Shown here: piece after piece, positions 11,105 through 23,645 of the stretch
Layout of the letters: every line of letters begins with the position of its first letter
How positions within the stretch are numbered: the stretch's first letter is position 1
NCBI RefSeq assembly: GCF_022458985.1
Contig: NC_061771.1
Coordinates: 30,430,322-30,494,321, forward strand
Origin: Mugil cephalus
Taxonomy: Eukaryota > Chordata > Actinopteri > Mugiliformes > Mugilidae
DNA length: 64,000 bases
Direction of reading: 5' to 3'
The notes under the pieces: generated by a model
Database searches by the model: none
What the model was told of the DNA's origin: nothing
The model's input: the letters and a program-made list of their open reading frames with translations, nothing else
Made by a program: the position numbers and the translations under genes

Positions 11105-11640
11105 AATAGATGCTGCGTTCAGGCTTGTCAGACACGTCAACGCCGCCGCCATCTTGGGAAGCGGTTCCTGACCAACGGTCAGTGCAGCTGACTATTGTGC
11201 CTCTTACGGATGTTGCCGTGAAAGAAACACCAAAACCAAGCAACAGGGAACACCAGGGAATACGATTTCACAAGTGAGAATTTGTTTTATATTACTTAAC
11301 TATCACGAACGTGTTGAATTTGATGTATCCCTAAAGCCAACAGAAAGTAAACCGCCATATCTTATTACGGTACTAGCTCATGTAAGGACAAAAAAAAACA
11401 AAAGACGTTTTTTGTTAGTAGGACAACAGTGAGATGATGAACGTGACTGTATGTAATTGTATTTAGTAGGCCATGTTTCTAAATCATCTAACAGTTTCAT
11501 AAATGCATACAATATTAGCGTTAACTGCTAACGTAAGTTGTTGAGAGTTGTAACTACATGAGCATAACCCAGAGTTGTTCAGATGGAGTTGTTTTGTCCT
11601 TCAAATGTAAAGCGCATTATAAATAAAATTAATTAAAAAC

Positions 11641-11687
<47 letters not shown>

Positions 11688-11688
11688 G
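11641..11688 (+). repeat. (ATT)n microsatellite
   Basis: About 16 uninterrupted ATT units sit directly after an A-rich stretch, as often happens at the 3' end of a retroposed sequence. Confidence 0.95.
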
Positions 11689-11755
11689 GCATAAACGAAC
11701 TACGCGCCTGCCTATGGCCCCGCGGCCACTAGGGGCTCCCCTATTAACGCTGCAG

Positions 11756-12984
11756 TCACGCCATCTGCGCTTCGGCGAGGCACGGTCGCGCTATCTACAC
11801 TTGAAAATCGAGTGCCCGTCTACATCGTATCGGACGGTAAAGCGTTTGAGCGGTTTTTATGGTGCATTCAAGTGCATCCCGTAAACTCGGAAGTCTATAT
11901 TTTTCTTCTTATTTTCATTTGTTGAAATACATATATCAGTCATTACTTTGTTGTTATTTTACTACTTCTATTTTTAAAGATATTAAAACTAAATGATAGA
12001 ACAAAATTATTGAAGCATATTCAGAATCCAACTCATTTCTGCATAGTCAGATTTGAAAACTTAGTTAAGAAAAGAATCAAGTTGTTTTCCGCATACTCTA
12101 CAGCTACCACTGTAGTGATTTTCAACTTAATTCATTGCATCATTTTCTGATAATATGATATTGTATTCATACCCAATGAATGATGTATATGGGCAGATTA
12201 AAAAAATATATAAAAAAATAAATAAATCAAACCATATACATCATTCATGGAGCATGATTTCAACACGAGTTTATTTGAAAATGATGCAGTGAAATATGTT
12301 GAAAATCACCACAGTGGTAGCTGGGGACATGTAGAAGAAGAATCTGGTGGAGTTCGCAGAAAACAATTTGTTTAGTTTTTTTAATAATTTTTTTAATCTG
12401 CCCATATGCATCATTCATTGGGTATGATTTCATCATCCGTTTATTTAAAAATTATGCAGTGAATTAAGTTGAAAATCACTACAGTAGAAGCTGGGGATGT
12501 GTAGAACAAGAATCTGGTAGAGTCTGCGGAAAACAATTTGTTAATTTTTTTTAATTATTTTTTTAATCTGCCCATATACATCATTCATTGGGTATGAATT
12601 CAACACACTTTTTTCAAAAAATGAGCATGAAAAAAATTTGAAAATCACCACATTGGTACTGTAGAGTATCGGAAACAATTTGATTCTTTTTTTAAATTTG
12701 TTTTAAATCTGACTGAAAAAATGAGTTGGGTTTTCTAAATAGCTTTAAAATTTTTTTCTATCATTTAGTTTTAATCATTAAATAAATGTAGTAAAATAAA
12801 ACAAAGTAATGACTGTTTTAATGTTTTTTCAGCAAATGAAAATAAAAAAAAATAAAGACCCCCGAGTTTACGGATGCACTTGAATGCACCATAAAAACCC
12901 CCAAAACCTTTTAAAGTCCGATGCATTAGACGGGCACCATTTCAAGTGTAGATGGCGCGACCGGCCCCCCGAAGCGCAAGGTGA
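11756..12984. mobile_element. Fold-back (long-TIR) non-coding element with internal tandem units
   Basis: The two ends are inverted copies over about 250 bases. The left end contains CCATCTGCGCTTCGGCGAGG and CTATCTACACTTGAAAAT, and the right end contains CATTTCAAGTGTAGATGGCGCGACC. Inside, a unit of about 170-180 bases beginning CATCATTCAT is repeated in the right half (from 12239, 12409 and 12589) and occurs once, inverted, in the left half (about 12060-12200). The whole element can fold into one long hairpin. There is no open frame, so it would depend on a transposase elsewhere. Confidence 0.75.
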
Positions 12985-13744
12985 CGCGAAGAAAAGGTTT
13001 TTTGCATGCCCTTGGTAATTTTTTTTCTTTTTTTTAACTTCCCCCACTCCTTTTCATTCATAAGAAGATGGAATATTGAATGTGCAGTTTCATTTATTTT
13101 TCAAATTCCCATTTACGTTATTTATGTTTTTTTAGGTTATTTTTTTTCGGTTTATAAAAGAGATTTGTGTAACTTTAAAAGAAAATTACTACTGGTTAAA
13201 AACAAGAAATGTACTTTAAGTTTCGGTTAAAAGTTTAATGTTAAGCTAAAGTGTTTGTTTCTGTAAATTTTGTAGCTAACAAAATATTGTTTTATCAGGT
13301 TTGGCCCCAATAATTTTTCCCTTTTGGCTTCAAAACAAAGATTTCAACATTTGAAATAAAAAAAATGTCACCTTGTGCTAGAAGAGCGGTGACGTTTGCT
13401 AGCAACATGTCATAGACATATATACACTATGCCAATATGTTATGCTAGCAAACATGACTTCTGTGTACCATGACACCCCTAAGATTGAGATGTGTTGTCT
13501 GCTGCTGGTAATTTATGTAAGTAAAAGAAACATTTTACATGAACTCAAATCACATAACTTATGTGAAACTTGTCCAGGAGCACTGTTGAAGTACATTGGA
13601 GGCACAGAATCAGCCCAGTACCAGTCCATCCTCAAGCTCGACTGTGGCTAATGCATCAGGTGAGGGACAGACTGTCACCCCACAGTATGCATTTAATTTC
13701 TACGTATAATTAGGAAAAATTGCACCCAAAGTTTTATCTGGGCC

Positions 13745-16700
13745 CATCCCGCCCCTCAAACAAAAGCTCGTCTCCACTGTAGCCCGGGGGCCAGACCGGG
13801 ATTTTTGGTATATAAAAGGGGACGAAGGCTACCATTTTTTTTGATGATATAGTCTGTAGATATTTTTTTTGTATGATAGCCTTTTCCGGGTGAGTAGCAA
13901 AAATTTTTTGTTATCACTCATGAATTAACCACCGCCTAAGGAAAACTTGGGGGTTAGACCTGTGCATAATCTTTTTTACCCCATGATTAGGATTTTTTCT
14001 CATGTTCAATAATATTGTTTTTGTATCATTTAAGGGGGACCTTTTAAGCTTTCATTAAACCCCAGTTGTAACCTGTCGAAAATATGGGGGTCACTGCAGC
14101 TAAACAAACCACAAAAGCATACATTTTTTCACATTTTACGCCTAAATATGTTCTTTTTTTTAATCCGTAGGACAGGGGAACATCAAAACAAAAACCAAGT
14201 ACCCAACAGCTTTCCCCCTGACTGTAAGGTTTTCAGAAAAAATATAACATGCCCATAAATTCATTGGAAAATTTCAAGAGGTGTCGGAGCCCATCTTAAA
14301 CCCAAATTTCGACTTGAACTTGAAACACAGAGGGTCATGTAATACCCTTTTGTATGTTTACAAGGGGTGGGAAGTTCATTTCCGGGGTTTATTTTTGAGA
14401 TACAAGGTAAAATTTCAAGGTCACTTAAAGGGTCAAATTTGATATGATTAATAGCACATCTAGGCCATGCACACCAATTAAAAACAGCCAATTAATTTGG
14501 GAAAATGTAAATAATCCATATTATAAAATTGAGAAGTGACTGTGAGCCTGAAGTCTTTTTTTTACAAAAGAAGACTCTTTTTACAAAATACAAACCAGAT
14601 TTAGCTGGTTAGGTCAACAAGGGTCTCTATAGGTTACATTTGTTAAATACAAAAGAACACTACGTAATAAATAAGTAAATCACAAAAAAAAAGGGAAAAA
14701 AAAATATGATTCAAAAATTTAAATATTTAATAATTTGAACAAAAATAACATCACATAACTATAATATAACTACCCCAAAACCAAATCCACACCACACTGT
14801 GCACCTCGTCATCTGCCCCCCACTTCAAAATGGGGCCTAGACTTCCCTGCAGTTTTTGGTTACTACAGGCGAACCTGCACATTTTGTGCAGTCGATCTTT
14901 TTGACAGGCAGTGCACTTGGGCATTGGCATGAAGAACACCTTGCACCCAATATTCCAAGACCACATCGGTGCAGGCGGGGAGTGCTTCAATCTTGACCAG
15001 CTTGCCATCATCATCAGTCCACCATTCCAGTGGGGCGGGCCCCACTGGGTCAGCCTGAGACAGCATTCCAATAGCTGCTTGGTAGTTTGCTCTTAAGCAT
15101 CATATAGAGGCATCTCTACGGGGTGGCAACTGGGACCAATTTTTCCCCTTTTGGGGGTAAAAATTTGATAGCGCAGTTGGTTACCTCACCAGTGTTGCTT
15201 GTAGCAGCATACATGCGGCAGGCCCCTTCGTTTTTTTCAAACAGATCTTTTAATTCCCCAAATTTGCCCCCATCGACCTAAAGTCTTTTGGCAATATGCC
15301 TTTGTTGCCATCTTCGGGGCATCACTTCCCCACAAAGCACGACATACCAGCTTGTGAAGGCATTAACCCAATTAGACCCCACAGACAGTTCCAAGTGAGC
15401 TTCCCATTTTGCTGATTCAACAAACCGCATCGGTTTTGTGCCCCCACACTTCGGGTATATGGGACAAGAAGCCTTCTGAAGCCAAGACAAAGATCATGAC
15501 CAGTGTCCCGCGGAAAGATAACTGCTTTTGAGCCTTCTGCATCCAGTGCATAAAATATAGGCGAGTGTCACCTCTTTTTGTGTTGAGTCAGCTCGATATT
15601 TCCCTTTCAAACTACATGTCGGGTTTCCTCAAGGTCTGTAAAACACCTTGCCATGAGCTTTTCTCAATATCATGGGCTTTTCCACTCTTCAAACCAAAAC
15701 TTGATGAACGGCCCTTTTTTTGAGGGACTGCAAAGGAATTTTTTCTCCACTGCTGTAATGATGTCCACTTGTGATTTCTGTACGAGAGTGATTCCTTCCC
15801 GGTTTATCTTCAGCTTTTTTGATCAAATCTGGGGGTAGAAATAAAAAAACACATCAATCCTTTTTCACTCCGCTCCCTCATAAAACATAGGTGAAGCGAC
15901 TCTGCAATCTGTGCCGTGCCGGGTCTTGTTGTTGCCACAGTTTTTGGCCCAGCCATCCCCAATGAGTTTGTAATTTTTGGGGATCTGTTCAGCGGGAGAC
16001 CATTTTTTTCCAGCTCCTGGAAAGTGCAGCCTTGTTTTTTTTCGCAGAACCTCAGCTTTTGCCAGGGCCAGGGGCGAGGACCCAGGGGTGGGAAAGGGGC
16101 ATCTTTCATGTTCACCTTTCCCTGGTTCAGCCCCAGGATCATGTGGCAAAAGGGTTCATCGCCTCAAACCACATCTTTTCCTTTCATAACATGGATGTCT
16201 TTTTGCTGACCGGGAGAATTCTTCAGATTTTGTTTGGTCATCCTGTCAAAAAATTTTTGAAGAGGTTCTCAATCTTCCCTGTTTTGTTTTAAAAAACCTG
16301 GTACCTCGTCCCCAATCTCATGAGCTCCAAGAGACCCCCGGGGTTACTCAGGGGGACAAAACCCAGGGGACAGGCTAACCAATGGGCCCTCACAGGGACA
16401 AAGATTGGCCGTTGTTCTCCATAAATCAATGAAACTGGACATCTGCCTCATTTTTTTTGGATCCCTGGCCCTTGTAGATCTGGATGGATATTTGGACACT
16501 TTGGCCTTCAGGTCCTCAGCTGTCTGAGGTATATGCTTCTGTAGCTGTTAAATAATTTTTACTCAGACTCCTGGCTTCAAGCGAACCCTTTTGCCCCTCA
16601 AGGGGTCGGTGTCTTTGTCACCTTTCTTCATGGCTTGGTCAACAGGGATTCGACCAAAAGGATTTGTGGAAGGGGGGCTGAGAACCCCCCTTTCATGAAC

Positions 16701-19665
16701 CCAGTATACATCGGGGTGTGGTGGGAATCTGACACATCTGGGTGTAGTAATAGAAGGTACCGACATAATTCTTGTATCATATCAAAAACACCAGGGGACA
16801 TTGCACAATACATCCCATTGAAGCTCCGCCCCCTCCAGACGCTCGAAGACCCCCAACAAGATTTAAACGCCAAATAGGACATTCAGAATGATGAGAGGCC
16901 CCGTTCCATCTCTGAGGAATTTTTGCGGTACACTTCAAACAGTTCCATGAGGGTGTGCAAGAGCTGTGTCGAAAACCTCCTCCAAGTGTCTTGGGGACTT
17001 GTTCCCAAGACAGCTTTTGTTTTCAGTGTCTCTTCCAGGTAACCAGGTAAATTCATTCTTTGCCTCCAACCAAGACAGGAACCCATTCCATGTCGCGCAT
17101 GAACCACAACGGACTTGTGTAGTCGGCACCCCTTTGTATTTAGGGCCATCCATAACACCAAGAAACTAAACTTTTCAACCACACCAGACTCAATGCAGGG
17201 GTCCGGAGTCCACATCTGGAAACTTTTTAAAAATTTTGCCATCAGTGGCACATGGTGGGGAATACCCCAAACCTTATGATGATTTTCTGAAATTTTTTGT
17301 GATTTTTCCATGTGATCTCACGCCTTCGCATACAGGGTTTGTCACATACACAGACAACCCCTTTTTCAGCTTAACTTCATGTTTCTCAGTGACTGGTTGA
17401 GCACTTCTTTGACCGTAGAAAAGTGTTGCGGGAAACTTTTGATGGAGGGGGTAGCCTACATTACAACTGCTGACTTACGGGTTTTTTTGCTGTGAAATGC
17501 GGAAATTTTTCCCAAACAAGTTCTTTTTTCTGGCAAGATGAGTTTTGGGCAGCAGTATCAACGGGTTATTTTTTGTTTTGTGGGGCCCCATCATTTCCTG
17601 CATTGTAATTTGCAGCATTTGCAGGGGGGCTCAATACTTTGTTTCTTTGTTTTGAAACACGGGCCCATGGGTTGGACAGAATTTGGTTAACCGCTTGTTT
17701 TGCACACAACCCCTTTGACTCAGAGATTTCCCTCACCACGAGGGTTTTTTCCAGACGACAATTTTGGCCCCACTAAAGTTGGGAATTTTAACGGGATGGA
17801 TGTTCCCCTGGAAGGCCATATCTCCCCGATACGAGAGCTTCTAAAAAACACAAGGCAGTGTCAATCTCTCCCACTGGAATGGATACACTGGCCCAATGGG
17901 TTGAGAATTTTATCAACTCCACACTTCCTGTAATGACTACACTGAATGGCAGAACAATTCTTAGAAGCTTGATTTTTCCACATGTCACTGCATATACTAG
18001 TCTTGGCCAAATGATTGCAGAAGTCACTAACTTCGGCTGCATAACGGGATCATTAGAGCCTGTGAGAAATAGCACAGGAACCAGAGAGCGATGCTGGAAT
18101 GGTGGGACACTCGTTTCGGGTTTGACCTCGGTGCCCGGCATTGGGTGGTTATATGCGGGACACAACACAGAATCATGTCTTTTGATTGTAAGACAAAAGA
18201 AATTTACGCAAAAGTGACTTTATGGGGGTGAAAATGACAAGTATTTCATATTTACAGTTTTTTAGCTGAACCCCGGCCGCCTCTCCTCGCCCCGGGGGAA
18301 GCGCGAAAACCAAAGGGCAGCCCCCGGGGGGTGAAAAAGGAAAAAAATAAGCATTATCTTTGTCCCCCCAACGACGCCGACACACAACTGAGCCTCGAGC
18401 GCGCCGCGCACCGCACAAACGGATGATTTTCTCCTCTTGTTAAATGAAGTCGGCGGTGATCAGAGAAATTCGGATTACGTACAAACCACGAATCACAACT
18501 TAAATAAATGGGGTTCCTTTACATTATTGTCAGTAAGTTAGAAAAACATCAATTTTTTATTAAAATCGAACTTTAAAATTTTTTAAGCTTGGGAGCCATA
18601 AAAATAATTCTTTAAAAGTAACCGGGCGGATTTAAAATTTGCAGGGGCTAAAGGCCGCAGCTCCCTTTTGGGGAAAGCCCGACTATCCCCCACACCTTAA
18701 AAGGGCTGTCCGGAAAATATTGAGGGACTTTAAACCGTCCATGGTGCAAAAAATTTGGGGGACCGCTGGTGTAATTACAATATTTTTTAGGATAACTCTT
18801 AAAGTGAATGTATGTGTTGATAAATAATCAAGAAGTAAAACAAACCTTGCCGCTTGTTTTTGATTGTGATCGCGGAAGAACACAGTCCCTGGACTAAATT
18901 TTTACCTGGATTGTTTCTTTCTGTTTGGTGGACGGGGGTTACTCAAACCCGGGAGCACAGAAAAATTTTCCAAATTTGACCTTTGCCCTTTAAAGGACCT
19001 TGAATTAAACCTTTGATCTCAAAAATAACCCGGGAAATGAACTTCCCCCCCTTGTAAACATACAAAAAGGGGTTTACTGCCTCTGTGGTTTTTGTAAAAG
19101 AATAAAAAAGTCAAAAATTGGGTAAAGATGGACTCCGACGCCATCTTAAATTTCCACAATAAAATTATAGGGGCATGTTAATTTTTCTGAAACCTACAGT
19201 CGGGGGAAGCTGTGTACTTGGTTTTGTGTTTCTGATTTTTCCCATGTCCTACAGATTAAAAGAAAAAAACATATTTTAAAGGCTAAAATGTAAAAAAAAT
19301 GTATGCTTTTGAGGTTTTGATGACTGCAGTGACCCCCAATTTTTATCAACGGGTTTCACAACTGGGTTTAAATGAAGTTTAGAAGGTCCCCTTAAAAGGG
19401 AAAAAACACAATATTATTGAACATAAGAAAATCCTAATCATAGGGTAAAACAATTAGCACATGCGTCTAAACACGTTTTCCTTAGGCGTTTTAACTTCAT
19501 GAGCGTAACCAATTTTAGCTACTCACCTGGAAAGGCATCATACAAAAAATTATCTACAGACAATACAACCAAAAAATATAGGTACCTTCTCCCTTTACTG
19601 ATACCGAATATGAAATTTTGGGGCCTGGCCCAGGGACTACGTCCCTCGAAACGTCCACTGTGCCC
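13745..19665. mobile_element. Large DNA transposon with about 0.7 kb terminal inverted repeats (Academ-like by inference)
   Basis: The segment 13745-14510 is an inverted copy of about 18930-19665. Shared landmarks include the stretch around GACTGCAGTGACCCCC and its complement near 14090, and the GATTAGGATTTT stretch. These TIRs enclose a broken minus-strand gene (14750-18180). Long TIRs plus a protein with XPG-type nuclease traces and a Cys-rich C-terminus would suit the Academ superfamily, but this is inference. Both TIRs and the gene are full of single-base run differences. The outer ends are approximate and no target-site duplication was identified. Confidence 0.6.
14750..18180 (-). pseudogene. 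Broken transposon gene: nuclease-like and Cys-rich protein
   Basis: Reading leftward on the minus strand, fragments in all three frames line up with one type of transposon protein common in fish. They are: an N-terminal frame (18168-17788); a DVYWVHERG...NPFGRIPVDQA segment (about 16710-16620), like the DQ-x-x-E region of the family; an AEGSKAVIFPRDT segment near 15510, like the Asp-Thr-Asp site of XPG-type nucleases; NAFTSWYVVLCGE near 15360, like the family's HAFTGCD motif; EWWTDDDGKLVKIEALPAC near 15000; and CTACQKDRLHKMC near 14900, a Cys-rich tail. The order agrees with the family. The longest open pieces are 110-140 codons, so it is inactive as assembled. Family assignment is from memory of motifs, not a search. 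Confidence 0.5.
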
Positions 19666-19784
19666 ACGAGGGGACTCTAGGGATAACTGCACCCCCTGTA
19701 CGGTGCATCTGCAGAGGAAACTTTTCAAGCTCAAATTACGAAGAGCTACTGAGATCTTAAAGGGGCACAAGAAAGACTAGTGGA

Positions 19785-20065
19785 CGGGCAGTGATCATAT
19801 TAAAAAAACAAAGTTGGCCGCAGATTTTTTACAGGATTCAAAAATAAACTTTGCCCCAGAAGTCGTTTTAAAGGGAGGGGTGGAAGAAGAACGTAACAAA
19901 AAAAAAAAAAAAAAAAAAATCAAATGATGGATTAAAGATTTGATCTTTTTTTTCCTAAAGCTTTTTGCTAATTACATAAAATTAAAATTTTTTTAAGCCC
20001 TAACTACACCACTTTAATTTTTTTTTGTGCCCTTTGTCATTTTTTAAGTATCACTAAACACTCAA
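19785..20065 (+). repeat. Inverted repeat pair, left member
   Basis: It matches the reverse complement of about 23340-23645, with shared landmarks CAGTGATCA, AACAAAGTTGGCCG, TTTACAGG/TTACAGTGA and CCTAACTACACCACTTTA. The two members are 3.3 kb apart. They may be two insertions of one dispersed element or the ends of a larger one. The A-run at 19900-19919 looks like a degraded poly(A). Confidence 0.6.
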
Positions 20066-20334
20066 AAATTCTTTTTTTTATTATTATTATTAGATTACTA
20101 TTTTGTTAATTTTTATTGCTACATATCCTTTTGCACATTGCTCTTTTAAAATTTTAACCAAATCATTGTATCTTAAATATATGTCGACATTTGTAAAAAA
20201 CCCAAACAATTGACAATCGTCGGGGGGTCGTTCCAGGGAGGAGGCGACTGAGCTCTGGGTTTTTATATCTGTCAGACCCCTCATATACACGGGATGAATC
20301 TTCCATTGAACCATCCGTACATCAGCTGTTTGTT

Positions 20335-20862
20335 TCAGGACAAATTCTGAGAAGTGGTAAATGTTTCTAAACTTTTACCCCAGTTTTTTTTAAAATTTAA
20401 AAAGGGAAAACGTGTGAACATCGAACCAAAAGACTTGACCAAACATTTGGATGTTGTTTGCCAAGTCATCTGTAAACACTTCAAAGCCACTCTGTGAACC
20501 AAGGGGCCCCAAAAACAAAATGAATCAGACGGTAACGGGATGGATTCTGTGGAAGCAGTTGTGAATCAGAGATATTTTAAGTAAGAATTTTTCTCAAAAA
20601 GAAAAAAGTTGTGACATTAATAAACCCCAAAATCATTTGGCCAACAGCCCATCCACACGTCAATAGCGACGGTTCAACTTTTTGGAACTGATTGAATACC
20701 CAAAAAAAAGATAAACTTTGCAACTCAATACTTTTAGTATATATGCCCATACTTGTAATATTTATTCTTTTAATTTTTTATCTCATTTTTTTCTTTAACA
20801 CATCCCCCTTTAAAAACTCTTGTTATTTTTCAGTTTCCCCGTTGTGGGACAAATAAAACTTT
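20335..20862 (+). repeat. Dispersed repeat block X plus LINE-like 3' tail, degraded copy
   Basis: It corresponds to 3655-4212 but with many run-length differences, such as CCAAGGGGCCCCAAAAAC against CCAAGTGGACCAAAAC. It ends in the same CCCCGTTGTGGGACAAATAAA tail. Confidence 0.65.
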
Positions 20863-21741
20863 CTATTAATACTTTTTAAAAATTTAAATTTTAGCATTTT
20901 TCCATCATGTTACATGGACGGTTTGGAAAGTTAAACTGGACTGGACTAATGTACCTAATAAACTGGACTATTGTACCTGATAAACTGGACTAATGTACTA
21001 ATAAACGGGGAACAAAAAAACCTGAAAACGGGGACTTTGTACTAAAAAACTGGTTCATCTTTCCCGGGGGGGGGATGACTCAGACTCGGTTTTATGGCGA
21101 CACCTGCGGCATCCGAAGCTTCAGTCTGTGATTTGTGTCCTGACTCTTAAATGATCTGAATCTAAAAAATCTTTCATCAATAATCAAAAGTCACTGGAGT
21201 CGGTTTAAAAGTTTACTCCCACAGGATTGACCCCCTGAACTTACCCAGAACAAAATAAACTGGTAATAAGACTTACATTCAGGTCAAGAAGCAGACTCTG
21301 TTAAAAGAAGAGTATACAAAAATTTAAATCTGAACATTTAAATAGAACGACCTTTCATTCACTTGGGTGCTGCGGGAATTTTTTCACATTCAACAACATT
21401 AAATATTAAATATTTTTTTCTTCATAGTTTGTCGGGTCCACCTCCCATTCCTCTGGTCTCGGCCCCAGGGCTGCCTGTGTTTTTTTTTTGTTGTTAATGT
21501 TTTAGTGTTATCCTCTCTGTGCGTACTGGGGGCCTGATCAGCCACTAATAAGTCCCCTTTGTTCTTTGTTTGTTGGGTTTCATTGATTTCCAATTACTTT
21601 TAGCATTACAGCCTGAGTTTATTTTCGTTCATCACCCTTTTTTTTTGGCCTAGAATTAATTGCTTGTTTTTGAGAAAATAAAACCCAATTTTTCAAAATC
21701 CATCGCGACCCCCTCTTTTTTGCGCTGGGGCCCCCCACAAG

Positions 21742-22678
21742 GGGCCTCATTCACTAACATGCGCAAAATGTTTTTTACTCCAAAAAAAAAAAAAAGAAAA
21801 AATCACTGTTGGATTCATGCACCATCAATTAATCATTTACACTTAAGATATATATTTTAAAAGCTACCTCCCCACCCTGGTTTGTTTTAGGGTCCCCTTT
21901 AAAAAGCTTTGGGATGACACGGCTCAGAGTGGGGGGTTTAAATCCCTGAATGTACCCCGTACCAGGAAACCCAGGGGGGGACAGGTTCACCAGAGGAGGG
22001 ACAGGGTGAGAGCGGGTTCGGGTATGAATGCGGCCCTAGGAATTTCCCATCCCCAAAAAACGCCTCGGATCCCCGGGAAAAGGGTCATAAGCCATTCTTC
22101 ACTTTCATCAAAAGGTTTTGTCGTTCCCCGAAGATTTCCCTCTCCTGAACACGGGAGCGATTCTCCACAAGGCTACATCTCCATCTCTCCACTCGCCAGG
22201 GAAAATTTACTCCTTTAATACTTCCACCAATTAATCAGTAAATCAACACGATGACACAGCATAGCACTACAAGTCTTTCGGAATCCCTGTCAAATTTTAG
22301 GCCAATAAACTATTTTAACATTTTCATGTGGTCTACTCTATTTTAAAATTAATAAATTATAACGGAATTGCTATGATTGACGATGTTAATTGTGATAATA
22401 AATTGTGAGGATGACACGGCACTCCGTTTGGTCCATACATCAGGAAATTCAATTATTGTTATGATTAAAGCCCTTTTCCGATAAATTACGTTTTAATATA
22501 GTATGTATTTTTAAAAAAGGGTTTGTTAACTTTCCAAGAAATTTCTTTCATCAGTTATGCAAAAATTTTGACCTGAGGGGGGTTTTTAAATTTGTTTGCG
22601 GAGAAGGAAAAGTTTTAGGTAAGAAGAAATCGATGAATCCCAAATTTTGTGCGTACGCACGGTTCATAAATGAGGCCC
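21742..22678 (-). mobile_element. Harbinger-like DNA transposon remnant
   Basis: The left end GGGCCTCATTCACTAACATG and the complement of the right end, GGGCCTCATTTATGAACCG, form imperfect terminal inverted repeats 0.94 kb apart. On the minus strand around 22200-21890, degraded coding pieces (RRIFGERQNLLM-like, then LGFLVRGTFRDL) resemble the start of a PIF/Harbinger nuclease. No open frame survives, and a matching 3-bp target duplication was not seen. Confidence 0.45.
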
Positions 22679-22689
22679 AGTGAGAGAGA

Positions 22690-22795
22690 ACATCTCTTCC
22701 AACTGTTTAACCTTTTGTGTTTCCAACAGACATGAAAACAGAAACTGAGGACAGCGCCTCCTTCTGACTGAACCCAGATAACAAACAGGTAAAAA
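22690..22795 (-). repeat. Dispersed repeat R3, inverted relative to 32.5-32.64 kb
   Basis: The complement contains GGGTTCAGTCAG...GGCGCTGTCCTCAG...CATGTCT, matching 32572-32622. It is non-coding and unclassified. Confidence 0.5.
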
Positions 22796-23339
22796 AAAAT
22801 AGGAGAAAACAAAGTATATGCAAATGACTTTTCCAAAAGTAAACAAACAAAAAAAAAAAATATATTTTAACTTTCCAAACCATCCATGGGAAAATGTAAC
22901 ATACTGTTTGATAAAGGACAGTTACAGAAAGTAAAGTGTGAAAAAACCAACAAACAAAAGAGCCGGCCCAAGCCTCCATGGGGCCTAAGCACAATTAGGT
23001 GTTGAGGTATTTCTGCCTGATACTGATTGTTGATGTGCACACAGCCACTATAAAGTCACTGCAGCTCTGATTATCCTCTTGTCAGTCTGACATGTCTTTA
23101 CACATCTATGTGTTACATGCTGAAATCACGCTGCTGTTTCAGGTGTAATGAAGTTTGCTTTGTTTTCAAAAGAGCACAGTCAAAACTACTGTGAATCAAT
23201 TCAAATATACATTATAATAATAAACATTATAATTTTTGGTTTCAGAAAACTGCAACAGCAATGTTCAAAAAATAATATATAATGCAAGAACAACACAAAA
23301 ATTTCAGCAAATAACAAATAACTAACAGACAGAATTAAC

Positions 23340-23645
23340 AGTAAAATATCAAGCAAATACCTAAATAATGACAAGGTAACAAAAACAAATATAAAGTGGT
23401 GTAGTTAGGTCTTAAAAGTATATAAATGTATGTAATTATGTGCAAAAGCTTTAGTAAAAAACAAAAAAAAATCAAAATAAACTACCTTAATTCACTCATT
23501 TGACTTTTTTTTTAATGTTACTGTTTTTCTTCCACCCACTCCTTAAAACCTGAGCTTCCTGGAGGCAAAGTTTACTTATGACATCACTGTAAGAAATCTG
23601 ACGGCCAACTTTGTTAATACTGATCACTGCCAGTACTACTCAGTC
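23340..23645 (-). repeat. Inverted repeat pair, right member
   Basis: It is the reverse complement of 19785-20065. This member looks better preserved, with fewer homopolymer expansions. Confidence 0.6.
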
